Assembly: GCF_014204985.1 (NCBI RefSeq)
Contig: NZ_JACHMP010000001.1
Span: 3,534,001 to 3,598,000 of the forward strand
Source: Streptosporangium becharense
GTDB taxonomy: Bacteria; Actinomycetota; Actinomycetes; Streptosporangiales; Streptosporangiaceae
Length of the DNA stretch: 64,000 nt
Reading direction: 5' to 3'
The notes beneath the pieces are model-generated. The model had not been told where the DNA came from. It made no database searches and saw only the letters and a list, made by a program, of their open reading frames with translations. The position numbers and the translations under genes were made by a program. Shown here piece after piece: positions 7,992-16,800 of this stretch (its first letter is position 1; every line of letters starts with the position of its first letter).

Positions 7992-8969
7992 CTAGAGCCA
8001 GCCCCGTTTCTGGAACGCCCGGTAGAGCAGCACGGTGCCCACGACGATCGCGATCGTGGACGTCCAGAAGCCGAGCGGATGGTTGTAGCCGGGATACGGC
8101 ACGTTCTGCCCGTAGAAACCTGTGATCATCGTGGGCACCGCGATGATGGCCGCCCAGCTCGTGATCCGCTTCATGATGTCGTTGAGCCGGAACCCCTGCT
8201 GGTTGATGTGGGCCTCGCGGACGCTGGCCGTCAGCTCCTGCAGGGAGTCGGCCCACTCGGCCGCACGCAGGGTGTGGTCGTAGACGTCCTGGTAGTACGG
8301 GGTCAGCGGAGGGCTCACCACCTCGCCGCTCCGGCGGAGCAGGCTGCCCACGACCTCGCGCACCGGCACGGCCAGCCGCCGGAACCGCACCAGTTTCTTG
8401 TGCAGCTCGAAGGTCCGGCGCTGGATGTGCGGCGTGTCCCGGGGGTTGTCCTGGAAGAGGTCGTCCTCCAGTTCCTCGATCCGGTCGTCCATCGCCTGCA
8501 GTACGTCGAAGTAGCCGTCGACCACGGTGTCGAGCAGGCCGTGCAGAAGGTACGCCACGCCGTACCTGGCCATCTCGGAGCTGGCGTCCCAGCGCCTGAT
8601 CACCTCGTCGATGTCGAAGAGGGGGCTTTCCCTGACGGTGACCAGGGCGTTCTTGGTCACGAAGATCGACATCTCGATGAAGTCGATCCGGTGCCCGACG
8701 AGCTTCGTCGCGTAGACGCTGATGAACAGGTGGCTGTCGTAGGTGTCGAGCTTGGGCCGCTGACGGGGCTGGATCGCGTCCTCGACGGCCAGCGGGTGGA
8801 GGCCGAGCTCCTCGCTGATCTTCGCGAGGTCCGCCGGTGTGGGTGAGCACAGGTCGAACCAGACGACGGCGGACCGGTCTTTCACGTATTCGGACACGTC
8901 GTCGATGGGGAAGCCCTCGGCTTCCAGGACGCCGTTGCGGTAAAGGCGGGTGCGGTCCATGTCGGTCAA
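7992..8969 (-). CDS. CorA-like metal channel with a GQN signature
   Basis: The protein has about 325 residues with CorA architecture: a cytoplasmic alpha/beta domain with HPLAVEDAIQPRQRPKLD, a long helical stalk rich in Asp/Glu, and two C-terminal membrane helices ending in a basic tail. The signature between the helices reads FYGQNVPYPG, with Gln where classic CorA has YGMN. CorA proteins form pentameric Mg/Co/Ni channels; the substitution at the selectivity filter makes the ion uncertain. I take TTG 8969 as the start because GGAGG lies 6 nt upstream; ATG 8960 is the alternative. A second, canonical CorA is at 33786-34904. Confidence 0.82.
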   Translation of the reverse strand: MTDMDRTRLYRNGVLEAEGFPIDDVSEYVKDRSAVVWFDLCSPTPADLAKISEELGLHPLAVEDAIQPRQRPKLDTYDSHLFISVYATKLVGHRIDFIEMSIFVTKNALVTVRESPLFDIDEVIRRWDASSEMARYGVAYLLHGLLDTVVDGYFDVLQAMDDRIEELEDDLFQDNPRDTPHIQRRTFELHKKLVRFRRLAVPVREVVGSLLRRSGEVVSPPLTPYYQDVYDHTLRAAEWADSLQELTASVREAHINQQGFRLNDIMKRITSWAAIIAVPTMITGFYGQNVPYPGYNHPLGFWTSTIAIVVGTVLLYRAFQKRGWL

Positions 8970-9150
8970 CACTAACCTCCGACCCGCGCTCGCAAACGTT
9001 CGGGAAATCCGGCTTTTCTTCCGGTATTCCACTCCGTACGCGGCCGGTGTGTCCGGCATGGCCCACGGAACCGCGGGGCCCGACGAATAATCCCCTTCCC
9101 GCCGGGCAGCAGCATTCACCACAACATGTGAAGCCTGGGGAAGAGGTCAA

Positions 9151-9651
9151 ATGATAGTGCTCGGACTACTCTTGATCGTCCTCGCGGGCGCGACCGTCGT
9201 CGCGGTGTCGTGGGACGAGACCGCGGCCTCGACCGCCGTCGCGTCGTTCACGGTCTTCGACCGGACGTTCCAGTTCACCCAGCTGGAGATGTTCTTCGCC
9301 GGTGTCGCCACCGGAGCGGTCTTCCTGCTCGGCCTGGCGGTCATGTTCGCCGGCATGCGGCGCGCGGCCGCGCGTCGTCGCCGGCTGAACGCCTCCCGCG
9401 CCGAGGCCCGTGACCGCGTCGCCCGCCTGGAGGAGGAGAAGCGGGAGCTGGAGCGCAAGCTCGAGGAGACCCCCGCCACCCCGCCCGCGACCACCCCGTC
9501 GGCCGCCGCCCCCGGGGTCGACCGCGACCGCGACGGCGTCGACGACCGGCTGGAGAACACGGCGCCGCACCCGCGGGTCGAGGTGCCCCGCCAGCACTCC
9601 GCCGACCAGCTCGTGGCCGGCCGCCACGGCCGCCCGGACCAGCGGCGGTGA
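9151..9651 (+). CDS. Small two-helix membrane protein (LapA-like)
   Basis: This 166-residue protein has two membrane helices, at about residues 2-20 and 46-69, followed by a basic stop-transfer stretch (RRAAARRRR). A coiled-coil segment spans about 75-105 (EARDRVARLEEEKRELERK), followed by a Pro/Thr linker and a polar tail. This is the layout of LapA/DUF1049-type proteins. No enzymatic motif is present. AAGAGG precedes the ATG. It is divergent from the CorA-like gene. Confidence 0.65.
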   Translation: MIVLGLLLIVLAGATVVAVSWDETAASTAVASFTVFDRTFQFTQLEMFFAGVATGAVFLLGLAVMFAGMRRAAARRRRLNASRAEARDRVARLEEEKRELERKLEETPATPPATTPSAAAPGVDRDRDGVDDRLENTAPHPRVEVPRQHSADQLVAGRHGRPDQRR

Positions 9652-9784
9652 CGGAGCCGGGTCACCCCGCCCCCGCCCCCCGCGTTCCGCCCTCCGCCTG
9701 TTTCCGCCCTCCGCCGGTGTGGCTCCCGCCGCACCGGCGGATCCGTGTCCGCCCCCGGTCTCGCCACCCGCCTCGCCCGGTCTC

Positions 9785-11101
9785 TCACCCCGCCGGCTGC
9801 CGCGCCTGCCGGGCCGTGTCATCCGGCCGGGTCGCGTCGTCCGGTTGCGCCGCGTCGTCCGGTTGCGCCGCGTCGTCCGGCCGGGTCGCGTCGTCCGGCC
9901 GGTCCTCCCGCGTCTTCCCGCCCGGTCCGGCCCGCCCGGCGGCCGGCGCGGCTCCGGAGTGCCGGCGCCGGGTGAGCGTCATGAGGCCGCCCGCGACGAG
10001 ACCCCAGAAGGCGGCCCCCACGCCGAGGATCGTCAGGCCCGACGCGGTGACCACGAAGGTGACGATCGCCGCCTGTCTGCCCTCGGGTTCGGCGACGGCC
10101 GAGGTGATCGCCGAGGCGAGCGCGCCGAGCAGGGCCAGCCCGGCGACGGCCTCGATCAGCATCGGCGGGGAGAGCACGACGAGCGCGGTGGCCAGTCCGG
10201 AACCGACCCCCAGGACGATCATGGACACGCCGGCGGTGACCGAGGCGACCCATCGGCGTGCCGGGTCGGGGTCGGCGTCGGGCCCGGCGGACAGGGCCGC
10301 GCTGATGGCCGCGAGGTTCACCGCGTGGCCGCCCAGGGGCGCCCCCACGACACCGGCCAGGCCGGTGGAGACCAGGATGCCACGCAACGGCGGGTGGTAG
10401 CCGTACCCGGCCAGGACCGCCATGCCAGGCACGTTCTGCGAGGCCATGGTGACCAGGAACAGCGGCAGGGCGATGGTGACCAGTGCCTGGGCGTTCCACG
10501 ACGGGGCGGTCGCCTCCAGCACCGGCCGGGCGTCGACCGCCCCCAGTTCGGGCCCGGACAGCGCGATGGCGGCCACGGCGACGACCAGGGCTCCCGGCAC
10601 CGCCCATGTGTGGGCGTAGCGGTTCAGCAACGCCCAGACCAGCACGGTGGGCATGGCCATCGACGGCACCTCGCCGAGCGCCCTGACCGGTGCGAGGCAC
10701 AGGTCGAGCAGGACTCCGGCGAGCATGGCCCCGGCGATCGGGGCCGGGATGGCCGCGATACAGCGGCCCAGCGCGGGGAAGAGGCCGGCGGTGATGACGA
10801 GCAGCCCGGAGACCGCGAACGCGCCGACCGCGGCGGGGAAGCCGCCCGCCACGGGGCCGGTCGCCGCCAACAGCGCCGCACCCGGGGTGGACCAGGCGAT
10901 GACGATCGGCAGGCGTTGCCGCAGCCCCAGCCACACGGCCACCACACCGCTGGCCACGCAGACCACGAGGAGCCCGGACGCCGCCTGCCGCTCGTCGGCC
11001 CCCACCCCGCGGAGGCCGGCCAGCACCACGGCGAAGGAGCTGGCGAAGCCGACCACCGCGGTCGTCACCCCGGCCAGGACGGGCTGGAGCAGGCGTGTCA
11101 T
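9785..11101 (-). CDS. BenE-family benzoate/H+ symporter-like transporter
   Basis: The protein has 438 residues with about 11-12 hydrophobic helices, and opens with LLQPVLAGVTTAVVGFASSF like BenE proteins. The family moves benzoate or related aromatic acids with protons. The last 40 residues are a cytoplasmic tail made of repeated (R/Q)PDDA pentapeptides. The ATG at 11101 is chosen because it begins the BenE homology; a GTG five codons upstream also fits, and longer frames would run through the divergent regulator's promoter. It is divergent from an XRE-cupin gene, its likely regulator, across an 82-bp gap with a palindrome. No benzoate catabolic genes are nearby. Confidence 0.85.
   Translation of the reverse strand: MTRLLQPVLAGVTTAVVGFASSFAVVLAGLRGVGADERQAASGLLVVCVASGVVAVWLGLRQRLPIVIAWSTPGAALLAATGPVAGGFPAAVGAFAVSGLLVITAGLFPALGRCIAAIPAPIAGAMLAGVLLDLCLAPVRALGEVPSMAMPTVLVWALLNRYAHTWAVPGALVVAVAAIALSGPELGAVDARPVLEATAPSWNAQALVTIALPLFLVTMASQNVPGMAVLAGYGYHPPLRGILVSTGLAGVVGAPLGGHAVNLAAISAALSAGPDADPDPARRWVASVTAGVSMIVLGVGSGLATALVVLSPPMLIEAVAGLALLGALASAITSAVAEPEGRQAAIVTFVVTASGLTILGVGAAFWGLVAGGLMTLTRRRHSGAAPAAGRAGPGGKTREDRPDDATRPDDAAQPDDAAQPDDATRPDDTARQARQPAG
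9817..9903. repeat. 15-bp tandem repeats in the transporter tail
   Basis: The 3' end of the BenE-like gene consists of near-identical 15-bp units (GGTTGCGCCGCGTCGTCC and variants) encoding (R/Q)PDDA pentapeptides. Copy number is likely to vary between strains. Confidence 0.75.
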
Positions 11102-11143
11102 CTCATCCGTCCTCACCGGGCCGATGTGGCGTACCGATCGATC

Positions 11144-11159
11144 GTTCCGTATACGGAAC
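11144..11159. promoter_or_regulatory. Palindromic operator between BenE-like and XRE-cupin genes
   Basis: GTTCCGTATACGGAAC is a perfect 16-bp palindrome in the divergent intergenic gap. It lies 17 bp upstream of a CACGAT -10-like element (11172-11177) whose end is 6 nt before the regulator's ATG. It would therefore cover the -35 region, and the downstream XRE-cupin protein is the natural candidate to bind it. Confidence 0.7.
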
Positions 11160-11183
11160 AGGGCCGTGTTGCACGATAGCCTC

Positions 11184-11765
11184 ATGAACCTCGGATCACA
11201 AAGCCCTCGTCTCGCTACGGACGGCGACGCACATGACATCGGCCGACGGATCCGTGCACTACGGGAGGAACGCGGTATCTCCCTGTCGGAGCTCGCCCGT
11301 CGCGCGGGCATCGGCAAGGCCACGCTCTCCGGCCTGGAGAACGGCACCCGCAACCCCACCCTGGAGACCCTCTGGGCGATCACCGGCGAGCTCGGCATCC
11401 CGCTGGCGACGGCCATCGGCAGCCCCGCGTCCCGGGGCACGCCCCCGGCCCCGGGCCCCGTCATCCATGGCACCGCCGTCAGGGGGACGCTGCTTGAGGT
11501 CTTCGCGGACGAGGGGGTCACCTACGAGCTCTACCGGCTGGTGATCCGGCCCGGGGTACCGCAGGTCTCACCCGCCCACCACGAAGGGGTCACCGAGCAC
11601 GTGACCGTCTTCGCGGGCACGCTCAGCGCCGGACCGGCCGACGCGCCTCTGCGCGCCGGCCCCGGTGAGCACATCTCCTGGCGGTCGGATGTCCCGCACT
11701 CCTACACCGTCCTCGGCGAGGAGGACGTCCAGGCCAGCCTGCTCATGCGCTACCCGCGTCGCTGA
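11184..11765 (+). CDS. XRE-family regulator with C-terminal cupin domain
   Basis: The protein has 193 residues. Residues 15-70 form an XRE helix-turn-helix (RIRALREERGISLSELARRAGIGKATLS...LENGTRNPTLETLW). Residues 95-188 form a cupin barrel with the usual GE...W...PH.Y pattern (GPGEHISWRSDVPHSYTVLG). Cupin-XRE regulators bind a small effector through the barrel and usually control an adjacent transporter or catabolic gene, here the divergent BenE-like gene. No Shine-Dalgarno is present and the mRNA is probably leaderless. Confidence 0.88.
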   Translation: MNLGSQSPRLATDGDAHDIGRRIRALREERGISLSELARRAGIGKATLSGLENGTRNPTLETLWAITGELGIPLATAIGSPASRGTPPAPGPVIHGTAVRGTLLEVFADEGVTYELYRLVIRPGVPQVSPAHHEGVTEHVTVFAGTLSAGPADAPLRAGPGEHISWRSDVPHSYTVLGEEDVQASLLMRYPRR

Positions 11766-11821
11766 CGCCGCCGGGAAGCGAAAGCCTGTGACCCGATTTC
11801 TCCCATAAAAATAGATAAACG

Positions 11822-11827
11822 TAATAT
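11822..11827 (+). promoter_or_regulatory. -10 element of the MFS gene
   Basis: TAATAT ends 7 nt before the ATG at 11835 inside an AT-rich island. The predicted start of transcription coincides with the start codon. I see no convincing -35 hexamer. Confidence 0.5.
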
Positions 11828-11834
11828 TTGACCT

Positions 11835-13052
11835 ATGACACCAGGGTCCAAAGCTGTCCTCTTCTGGGCCACAGGTGTACTGGCCTACGTCATCGCCGTG
11901 TTCCATCGCCAGTCGCTCGGCGTCGCGAGCATCGAGGCCGCGGCCAGGCTCGACGTCAGCCCGGCCGGCCTGTCCGTCCTCGCCATGCTGCAACTGCTGG
12001 TCTACGCGGGCATGCAGGTGCCCGTCGGGATGCTGGTCGACAGACTCGGGTCCAAGCGCATGCTGGTCCTCGGGGCCGCGGTGATGGCCTGCGGCGAGCT
12101 CGTCTTCGCGCTGGCCGACGGACTGCTGCCGGGCATCGCGGGCCGCGCTCTGATCGGCTGCGGGGACGCGATGACGTTCATCAGCGTGATCCGCCTGGTC
12201 AACCTGACCTTCTCCCCCCGCAGGAACCCGGTGATGGTGCAGATCACCGGGTTGCTCGGCCAGCTTGGCGCGGTCGCCTCCGCGGTCCCCCTCATCCACT
12301 CGCTGCACGCCTACGGCTGGACGCCCACGTTCCTGGGAGCCGCCATCCTGGGCGTGGTGTCGGCACTGCTGCTGCTCACGGTGCTGCGCGACGCCCGTCC
12401 CGAACGGACGGGGGAGCCGCCCGGCCTGAAGGCGGCATGGGCCGAGCCGGGCACCCGGCTGGGCATGTGGACCCACGCGGCCACCCAGTGCTCGGCGGCG
12501 GCGTTCCTGCTGCTGTGGGGGTATCCGTTCCTGGTCCAGGGCCAGGGGCTGACCCCGGCGACGGCGGGCGTCCTGCTGACCACGCTGACCCTGTGCGGCA
12601 TGGTGTGCGGGCCGCTGCTCGGCCACCTCGCCGGGCGTTTCCCGTTCCACCGCTCCCGGATGGTGCTCATCGTGATCGGCACCACCGCGGGGGCCTGGAC
12701 CGCGGTGCTGGTCTGGCCGGGGCGGGCCCCGCTCTGGCTGCTGGTGGCGCTCGTGGTGGTGCTCGCGGCCAACGGCCCCGGGTCGATGATCGGTTTCGAC
12801 TACGCCAGGACCTTCAACCCGGTCACCCGGATCGGCGCGGCCACCGGCATCGTGAACGGCGGCGGCTTCGTCGCGTCGATGTCGGTGATCGCCATGGTCG
12901 GCGCCGTCCTCGACGTGACGGGCGGAAGCGGCCTGGACGCCTTCCGGTGGGCGTTCGCCACGCAGTACCCGATCTGGGCACTGGGCGCCGTCCAGGTGCT
13001 CCGATACCGGGGCAAGGCCCGGCGTCTCCTGATGGCCCGGACGGGCTCCTGA
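11835..13052 (+). CDS. MFS transporter
   Basis: The protein has 405 residues with about 12 predicted membrane helices. The loop between helices 2 and 3 carries the major facilitator pattern GMLVDRLGSKRML. The second half begins after the RDARPERTGEPPG loop near residue 190. It resembles generic nitrate/cyanate/oxalate-type MFS proteins, but the substrate cannot be told. TAATAT lies exactly 7 nt before the ATG with no Shine-Dalgarno, so the mRNA is probably leaderless. The AT-rich stretch 11795-11834 stands out locally and must hold the promoter. Confidence 0.85.
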   Translation: MTPGSKAVLFWATGVLAYVIAVFHRQSLGVASIEAAARLDVSPAGLSVLAMLQLLVYAGMQVPVGMLVDRLGSKRMLVLGAAVMACGELVFALADGLLPGIAGRALIGCGDAMTFISVIRLVNLTFSPRRNPVMVQITGLLGQLGAVASAVPLIHSLHAYGWTPTFLGAAILGVVSALLLLTVLRDARPERTGEPPGLKAAWAEPGTRLGMWTHAATQCSAAAFLLLWGYPFLVQGQGLTPATAGVLLTTLTLCGMVCGPLLGHLAGRFPFHRSRMVLIVIGTTAGAWTAVLVWPGRAPLWLLVALVVVLAANGPGSMIGFDYARTFNPVTRIGAATGIVNGGGFVASMSVIAMVGAVLDVTGGSGLDAFRWAFATQYPIWALGAVQVLRYRGKARRLLMARTGS

Positions 13053-13078
13053 GGCCGCGCGACGGGCAGACGCAGCCG

Positions 13079-13825
13079 TCAGCCGAGCCTGACGAAGGGC
13101 TCGGCGAAGTGGGCGGTGCCGATCATGCCCCGTTCCGCCCTCACCCGGTCGAGCAGCTCCGCGCGGGTGGCTGCGGCCAGCTCCGGATCGGCGTCGTAGA
13201 GGTAGGGCACCCGCGGGTTCTCCAACTGCACCGGATGGAGCACCACGTCTCCGGTCAGCACCAGGTCCCCGACCCGGACGACCTGGTGACCCGGCGTGTG
13301 CCCCGGCGTGGGCAGCACGTGGATACCGGGCAGCACCTCGGCCCCGCCGTCCACGGCCTGCACCCGCTCGCCCAGCGGCCGGATGACGTGGTCGAGGACG
13401 GACTCGTCCGCCGCCTCGATCTCGGCGCGCTGCAGGACGTGCCGGGCGTTGGGGAAGACCGGTGACCCGCCGGTCACCGCGCCGCTCGCGTGGTCGCTGT
13501 GCAGGTGCGTGATGACCACGGCGTCCACGGCCTCCGGGCTCACCGCCACGTGCGCCAGCTCGGCGAGCAGCCTGCCGGGCACCGGCGCCCAGCTCGACGC
13601 GGGCGAGTCGTCGCCGCCGACGCCGGTGTCGACCAGCACCGTGCGGCCCGCCCCGTCGCGCAGCAGGTAGCAGTGGAAGTGCAGGATCCACTCGCCGGAC
13701 TCACCGTGGCAGCCGCCGGGGAACATCTCCGGCAGCGGACGCCGGATGGCGTCCCCCATCGGCCCCACGGCGTCGCACAGCGGGAAGACCTCGATCCCGG
13801 CGACCGTCACGGGCTGGTGCGGCAT
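13079..13825 (-). CDS. MBL-fold metallohydrolase
   Basis: This 248-residue metallo-beta-lactamase-fold protein has the zinc-binding motif THLHSDHASG, a downstream His in PTPGHTPGHQ, and the bridging Asp in VLTGDVVLHP. The fold covers lactonases, thioesterases and glyoxalase-II-like enzymes; the N-terminal HCYLLRDGAGRTVLVDTGVGG block is typical of the quorum-quenching-lactonase-like branch, but the substrate is unknown. No signal peptide is visible, so it should be cytoplasmic. It is convergent with the MFS gene and divergent from the methyltransferase gene. Confidence 0.87.
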   Translation of the reverse strand: MPHQPVTVAGIEVFPLCDAVGPMGDAIRRPLPEMFPGGCHGESGEWILHFHCYLLRDGAGRTVLVDTGVGGDDSPASSWAPVPGRLLAELAHVAVSPEAVDAVVITHLHSDHASGAVTGGSPVFPNARHVLQRAEIEAADESVLDHVIRPLGERVQAVDGGAEVLPGIHVLPTPGHTPGHQVVRVGDLVLTGDVVLHPVQLENPRVPYLYDADPELAAATRAELLDRVRAERGMIGTAHFAEPFVRLG

Positions 13826-13908
13826 CGCTCTCCGTTCGTTCTCCGCCGGGATGGGCCGGCGGAGCCACCACGATACGGGCCGCTGCCGGGAGCGGGAATG
13901 ATGGGGGA

Positions 13909-14739
13909 ATGCTGGCAGACGTCGTCGACCACCTCCGCTGCCCCGTCTGCGCGGGCGGCCTGCACCTGGACGGCCGGGTCGTCCGGTGCGTCCTCGGGCA
14001 CGCCTTCGACCTGGCGCGGCAGGGGTACGTCAGCCTGCTGACCGGGTCCCAGGCACCGGGCACGGCCGACAGCGCGGCCATGGTCGCGGCCCGCGACTCC
14101 TTCCTCGGCGCCGGGCACTTCGGCCCGCTGGCGGAGGCGGTCGCCGCCGCGTGCCGCGACGGCGCGAAGACGGTGGCGGACGCGGGGGCGGGGACGGGGT
14201 ACTACCTCGCCGGGGTGCTCGACCGGTTGCCCGGGGCCGTCGGGCTGGCGCTGGACATCTCCAAGCACGCGATCAGGCGGGCCGCCCGGGCACATCCCCG
14301 GCTGGGGGCGGTGGTGGCCGACGTGTGGCGGCCGCTGCCCGTGGCGGACGGCACGATCGACGTGCTCCTCAACGTGTTCGCTCCCCGGAACGGGGCGGAG
14401 TTCGCCCGCGTCCTCCGGGAGGACGGCGAGCTGATCGTCGTCACCCCCACCGCGAGGCACCTCGCCCCGCTGGTGGAGCGGCTGGGCCTCCTCTCGGTGG
14501 ACGCGTCGAAGGAGCGGCGGGTGGCGGAGAGCCTGGGGGATCACTTCGTCGAGACCGGGCGGAGCACCGTCGAGTTCGAGATGACGCTCGGGCACGCGGC
14601 GGTCGAGGCGGTGGCCGGTATGGGTCCCAGCGCCTGGCACCTGGACACGGCGGCCGTTCGGCGAAAGATCGAAGAACTCCCCATGAAAAGTCTCGTCACG
14701 GCCTCTTTCCAGATGTCCGTCTTCGGCCGTCGTCAATAG
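13909..14739 (+). CDS. RlmA-like 23S rRNA guanine-N1 methyltransferase
   Basis: The protein has 276 residues. An N-terminal zinc ribbon (C11, C14, C27, H31 in LRCPVCAGGL...RCVLGHAFDLARQGYVSLL) is followed by a SAM-binding Rossmann domain with DAGAGTGYYL and LDISKHAIRRAARAHP. This is the layout of RlmA(I)/RlmA(II) enzymes, which methylate G745 or G748 of 23S rRNA; the RlmA(II)/TlrB branch gives tylosin-type macrolide resistance. Base specificity cannot be read from sequence alone. AATGAT lies 6 nt before the ATG, suggesting a leaderless start. Confidence 0.82.
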   Translation: MLADVVDHLRCPVCAGGLHLDGRVVRCVLGHAFDLARQGYVSLLTGSQAPGTADSAAMVAARDSFLGAGHFGPLAEAVAAACRDGAKTVADAGAGTGYYLAGVLDRLPGAVGLALDISKHAIRRAARAHPRLGAVVADVWRPLPVADGTIDVLLNVFAPRNGAEFARVLREDGELIVVTPTARHLAPLVERLGLLSVDASKERRVAESLGDHFVETGRSTVEFEMTLGHAAVEAVAGMGPSAWHLDTAAVRRKIEELPMKSLVTASFQMSVFGRRQ

Positions 14740-14772
14740 GCAAGCCGGGCACTTAATCCTATTTGGGGCCAG

Positions 14773-14800
14773 TGTGACTGATGTGGCATTTAGTTATAAA
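14773..14800 (+). promoter_or_regulatory. Candidate promoter of the S9 peptidase gene
   Basis: TGTGAC (14773-14778) and TATAAA (14795-14800) are spaced 16 bp apart in a locally AT-rich stretch. This is 113 bp upstream of the peptidase start, giving a leader of about 105 nt. Confidence 0.35.
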
Positions 14801-14912
14801 TTCCCGGGCGTTACTCCAGCGAATGCTCTGTGAAGGCGACATACTGGACCGCAATCCGGCGAGCCCACGCCTGGAGGCGTGCGGCCACTGCCTTGACGGA
14901 GGGAAGCGCCAT

Positions 14913-16688
14913 ATGAAGGCGGAGGAGCGCTGGCAGGCCAGGTTCCGCGCGCCGCGCGTGACACTTCCCGCGTGGGCGCGCCAGGCGCCCGGCCGGGCCC
15001 TCTACCGCGGCAACGCCTCGGGAACCTGGGAGATCTACGCCTGGGACCGCCGGTCCGGGTCCGTACGCCAGGCCACGGCCCGGCCCAAGGGCACCTCGCA
15101 CGCCGAGATCGACCCCACCGGGCGGTGGATCTGGTGGTTCTGCGACACCGACGGCGACGAGTGGGGCCGATGGATGCGCCAGCCATTCGACGGCGGCCCC
15201 GACGAGCCGGTCGACCTGGAACCCGGCTTCCCCGCGGGAATCGCGCTGGCCTCCACGGGCGAGGCCGTCATCGGCATGGCCAGGCCGGGCCGGGGCTTCA
15301 CCATCCATCTCCTACGACCGGGCGAGCCCCCGAGCACGCTCTACGAGCACACCGAGGCCGCCTCCGTCTCCGCGGTCTCCCTGGACGGCTCCCTGATCGC
15401 GATCGGCCACAGCGAGCACGGCGACTCCCGGCATCCCGCGCTGCGGGTGCTCCGGCGCGACGGTGACGTCGTCGGCGACCTGCACGACGGCCCGGGCAAG
15501 GGCGTCGTGGGCCTGCGCTTCGCACCCGTGCAGGGCGACCGGCGGCTGCTCGCCCTGCACGAGCGCAGGGGCCGCCGCGAACCCCTGGTCTGGGACCCCG
15601 AGAGCGGTGAGCAGCGGGAGATCTGGCTGCGCGACCCGGGCGAGATCACCGCGGAGTGGTACGACGACGGCCGATCCCTGCTCGTCGTGCGCGACCACCG
15701 CGGTCGTACCACCCTGACCCGTTACGACCTCGCCGGCGGTGCGCTCCACCCGATCGAGACCCGGCACGGCGTGATCCACGCCGCCGTGCCCCGCCCCGAC
15801 GGCTCCGTCGAGTACTCCTGGTCCAGCGGCGCCCACCCGCCGGTGATCCGGTCGAGCGGCGGCCACGTGGTGCTGAACCACAGCGGCCCGACCCCGCCGC
15901 CGTCCGTCCCGGTCGAGGACGTCGACGTGGAGGGGCCGGGTGGGCGGGTCCACGCGCTGGTCTCCCGGCCCGAGCGCGGCTCGGGTCCCTTCCCCGCGGT
16001 CTTCCTGCTGCACGGCGGTCCCACCGCGCAGGACGACGACTCCTTCGTGCCGCAGGTGGCCGCCTGGGTGGACCTCGGCTTCGCGGTCGTACGGGTCAAC
16101 TACCGCGGCTCGACCGGGTACGGGTCGGCCTGGCGGGACGCCCTGTCAGGCGACGTCGGGCACATCGAACTGTCCGACGTGGCGGCCGTCAGGGACGCCA
16201 TGGTCGAGCGGGGCGTCTGCGACCCGGACCGGCTGGTGCTGGCCGGCGCCTCCTGGGGCGGCTACCTCACGTTGCTCGGCCTGGGGACCCAGCCCAAGAT
16301 GTGGGCGGCCGGAATCGCCGGGGTGCCGATCGCCGACCACCGGGCGGCGTACGAGGAGGAGACGGAGGCGCTGCGCTCCTACCACCGGGCGTTGCTGGGC
16401 GGCTCCCCCGAGGAGCAGCCGGAACGCTACGCCGCCTCCTCACCGATCACCTACGTCGACCAGGTCGAGGCCCCGGTGCTGATCCTCGCCGGCGAGAACG
16501 ACCCGCGCTGCCCGATCGGCCAGATCGAGGCGTACGTGACCCGGCTCGCCGGACGCGGGCACGAGCACGAGGTCTACCGCTACGACGCGGGCCACGGCTC
16601 GCTGGTCGTCGCCGAGCGCATCGCGCAGATGGCGGCGCAGCTGGACTTCGCCCGCAAGCACGTGAAAACCGACGCGCAGTCTCCCTGA
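14913..16688 (+). CDS. S9 prolyl-oligopeptidase-family peptidase
   Basis: The protein has 591 residues. The first about 330 form a beta-propeller with WD-like blades (YRGNASGTWEIYAWD and similar), followed by an alpha/beta-hydrolase catalytic domain. The triad is visible as S447 in GASWGGY, D530 in AGENDPRCP and H561 in YDAGHGS. The propeller normally limits substrates to short peptides. No signal peptide is seen, so it is probably cytosolic. The ATG at 14913 has GGAGGGAAG about 6 nt upstream; a longer frame from 14781 would place the promoter inside the gene. Confidence 0.9.
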   Translation: MKAEERWQARFRAPRVTLPAWARQAPGRALYRGNASGTWEIYAWDRRSGSVRQATARPKGTSHAEIDPTGRWIWWFCDTDGDEWGRWMRQPFDGGPDEPVDLEPGFPAGIALASTGEAVIGMARPGRGFTIHLLRPGEPPSTLYEHTEAASVSAVSLDGSLIAIGHSEHGDSRHPALRVLRRDGDVVGDLHDGPGKGVVGLRFAPVQGDRRLLALHERRGRREPLVWDPESGEQREIWLRDPGEITAEWYDDGRSLLVVRDHRGRTTLTRYDLAGGALHPIETRHGVIHAAVPRPDGSVEYSWSSGAHPPVIRSSGGHVVLNHSGPTPPPSVPVEDVDVEGPGGRVHALVSRPERGSGPFPAVFLLHGGPTAQDDDSFVPQVAAWVDLGFAVVRVNYRGSTGYGSAWRDALSGDVGHIELSDVAAVRDAMVERGVCDPDRLVLAGASWGGYLTLLGLGTQPKMWAAGIAGVPIADHRAAYEEETEALRSYHRALLGGSPEEQPERYAASSPITYVDQVEAPVLILAGENDPRCPIGQIEAYVTRLAGRGHEHEVYRYDAGHGSLVVAERIAQMAAQLDFARKHVKTDAQSP

Positions 16689-16800
16689 CGCCCCGATCGG
16701 ATCTGCCCCGTCCCCGCTCCGCCCGGCTCGGACCCGTCCGTGCTCCGTCCGCCGCACGGGCCGGGTCCCGGCGGCGGGACCCGGCGGACACGCGCGGGGC

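Noticed and set aside
14781-14912. 44-codon N-terminal extension of the S9 peptidase
   Set aside because: It has no family similarity, contains AT-rich promoter-like DNA, and the ATG at 14913 has a good ribosome site.
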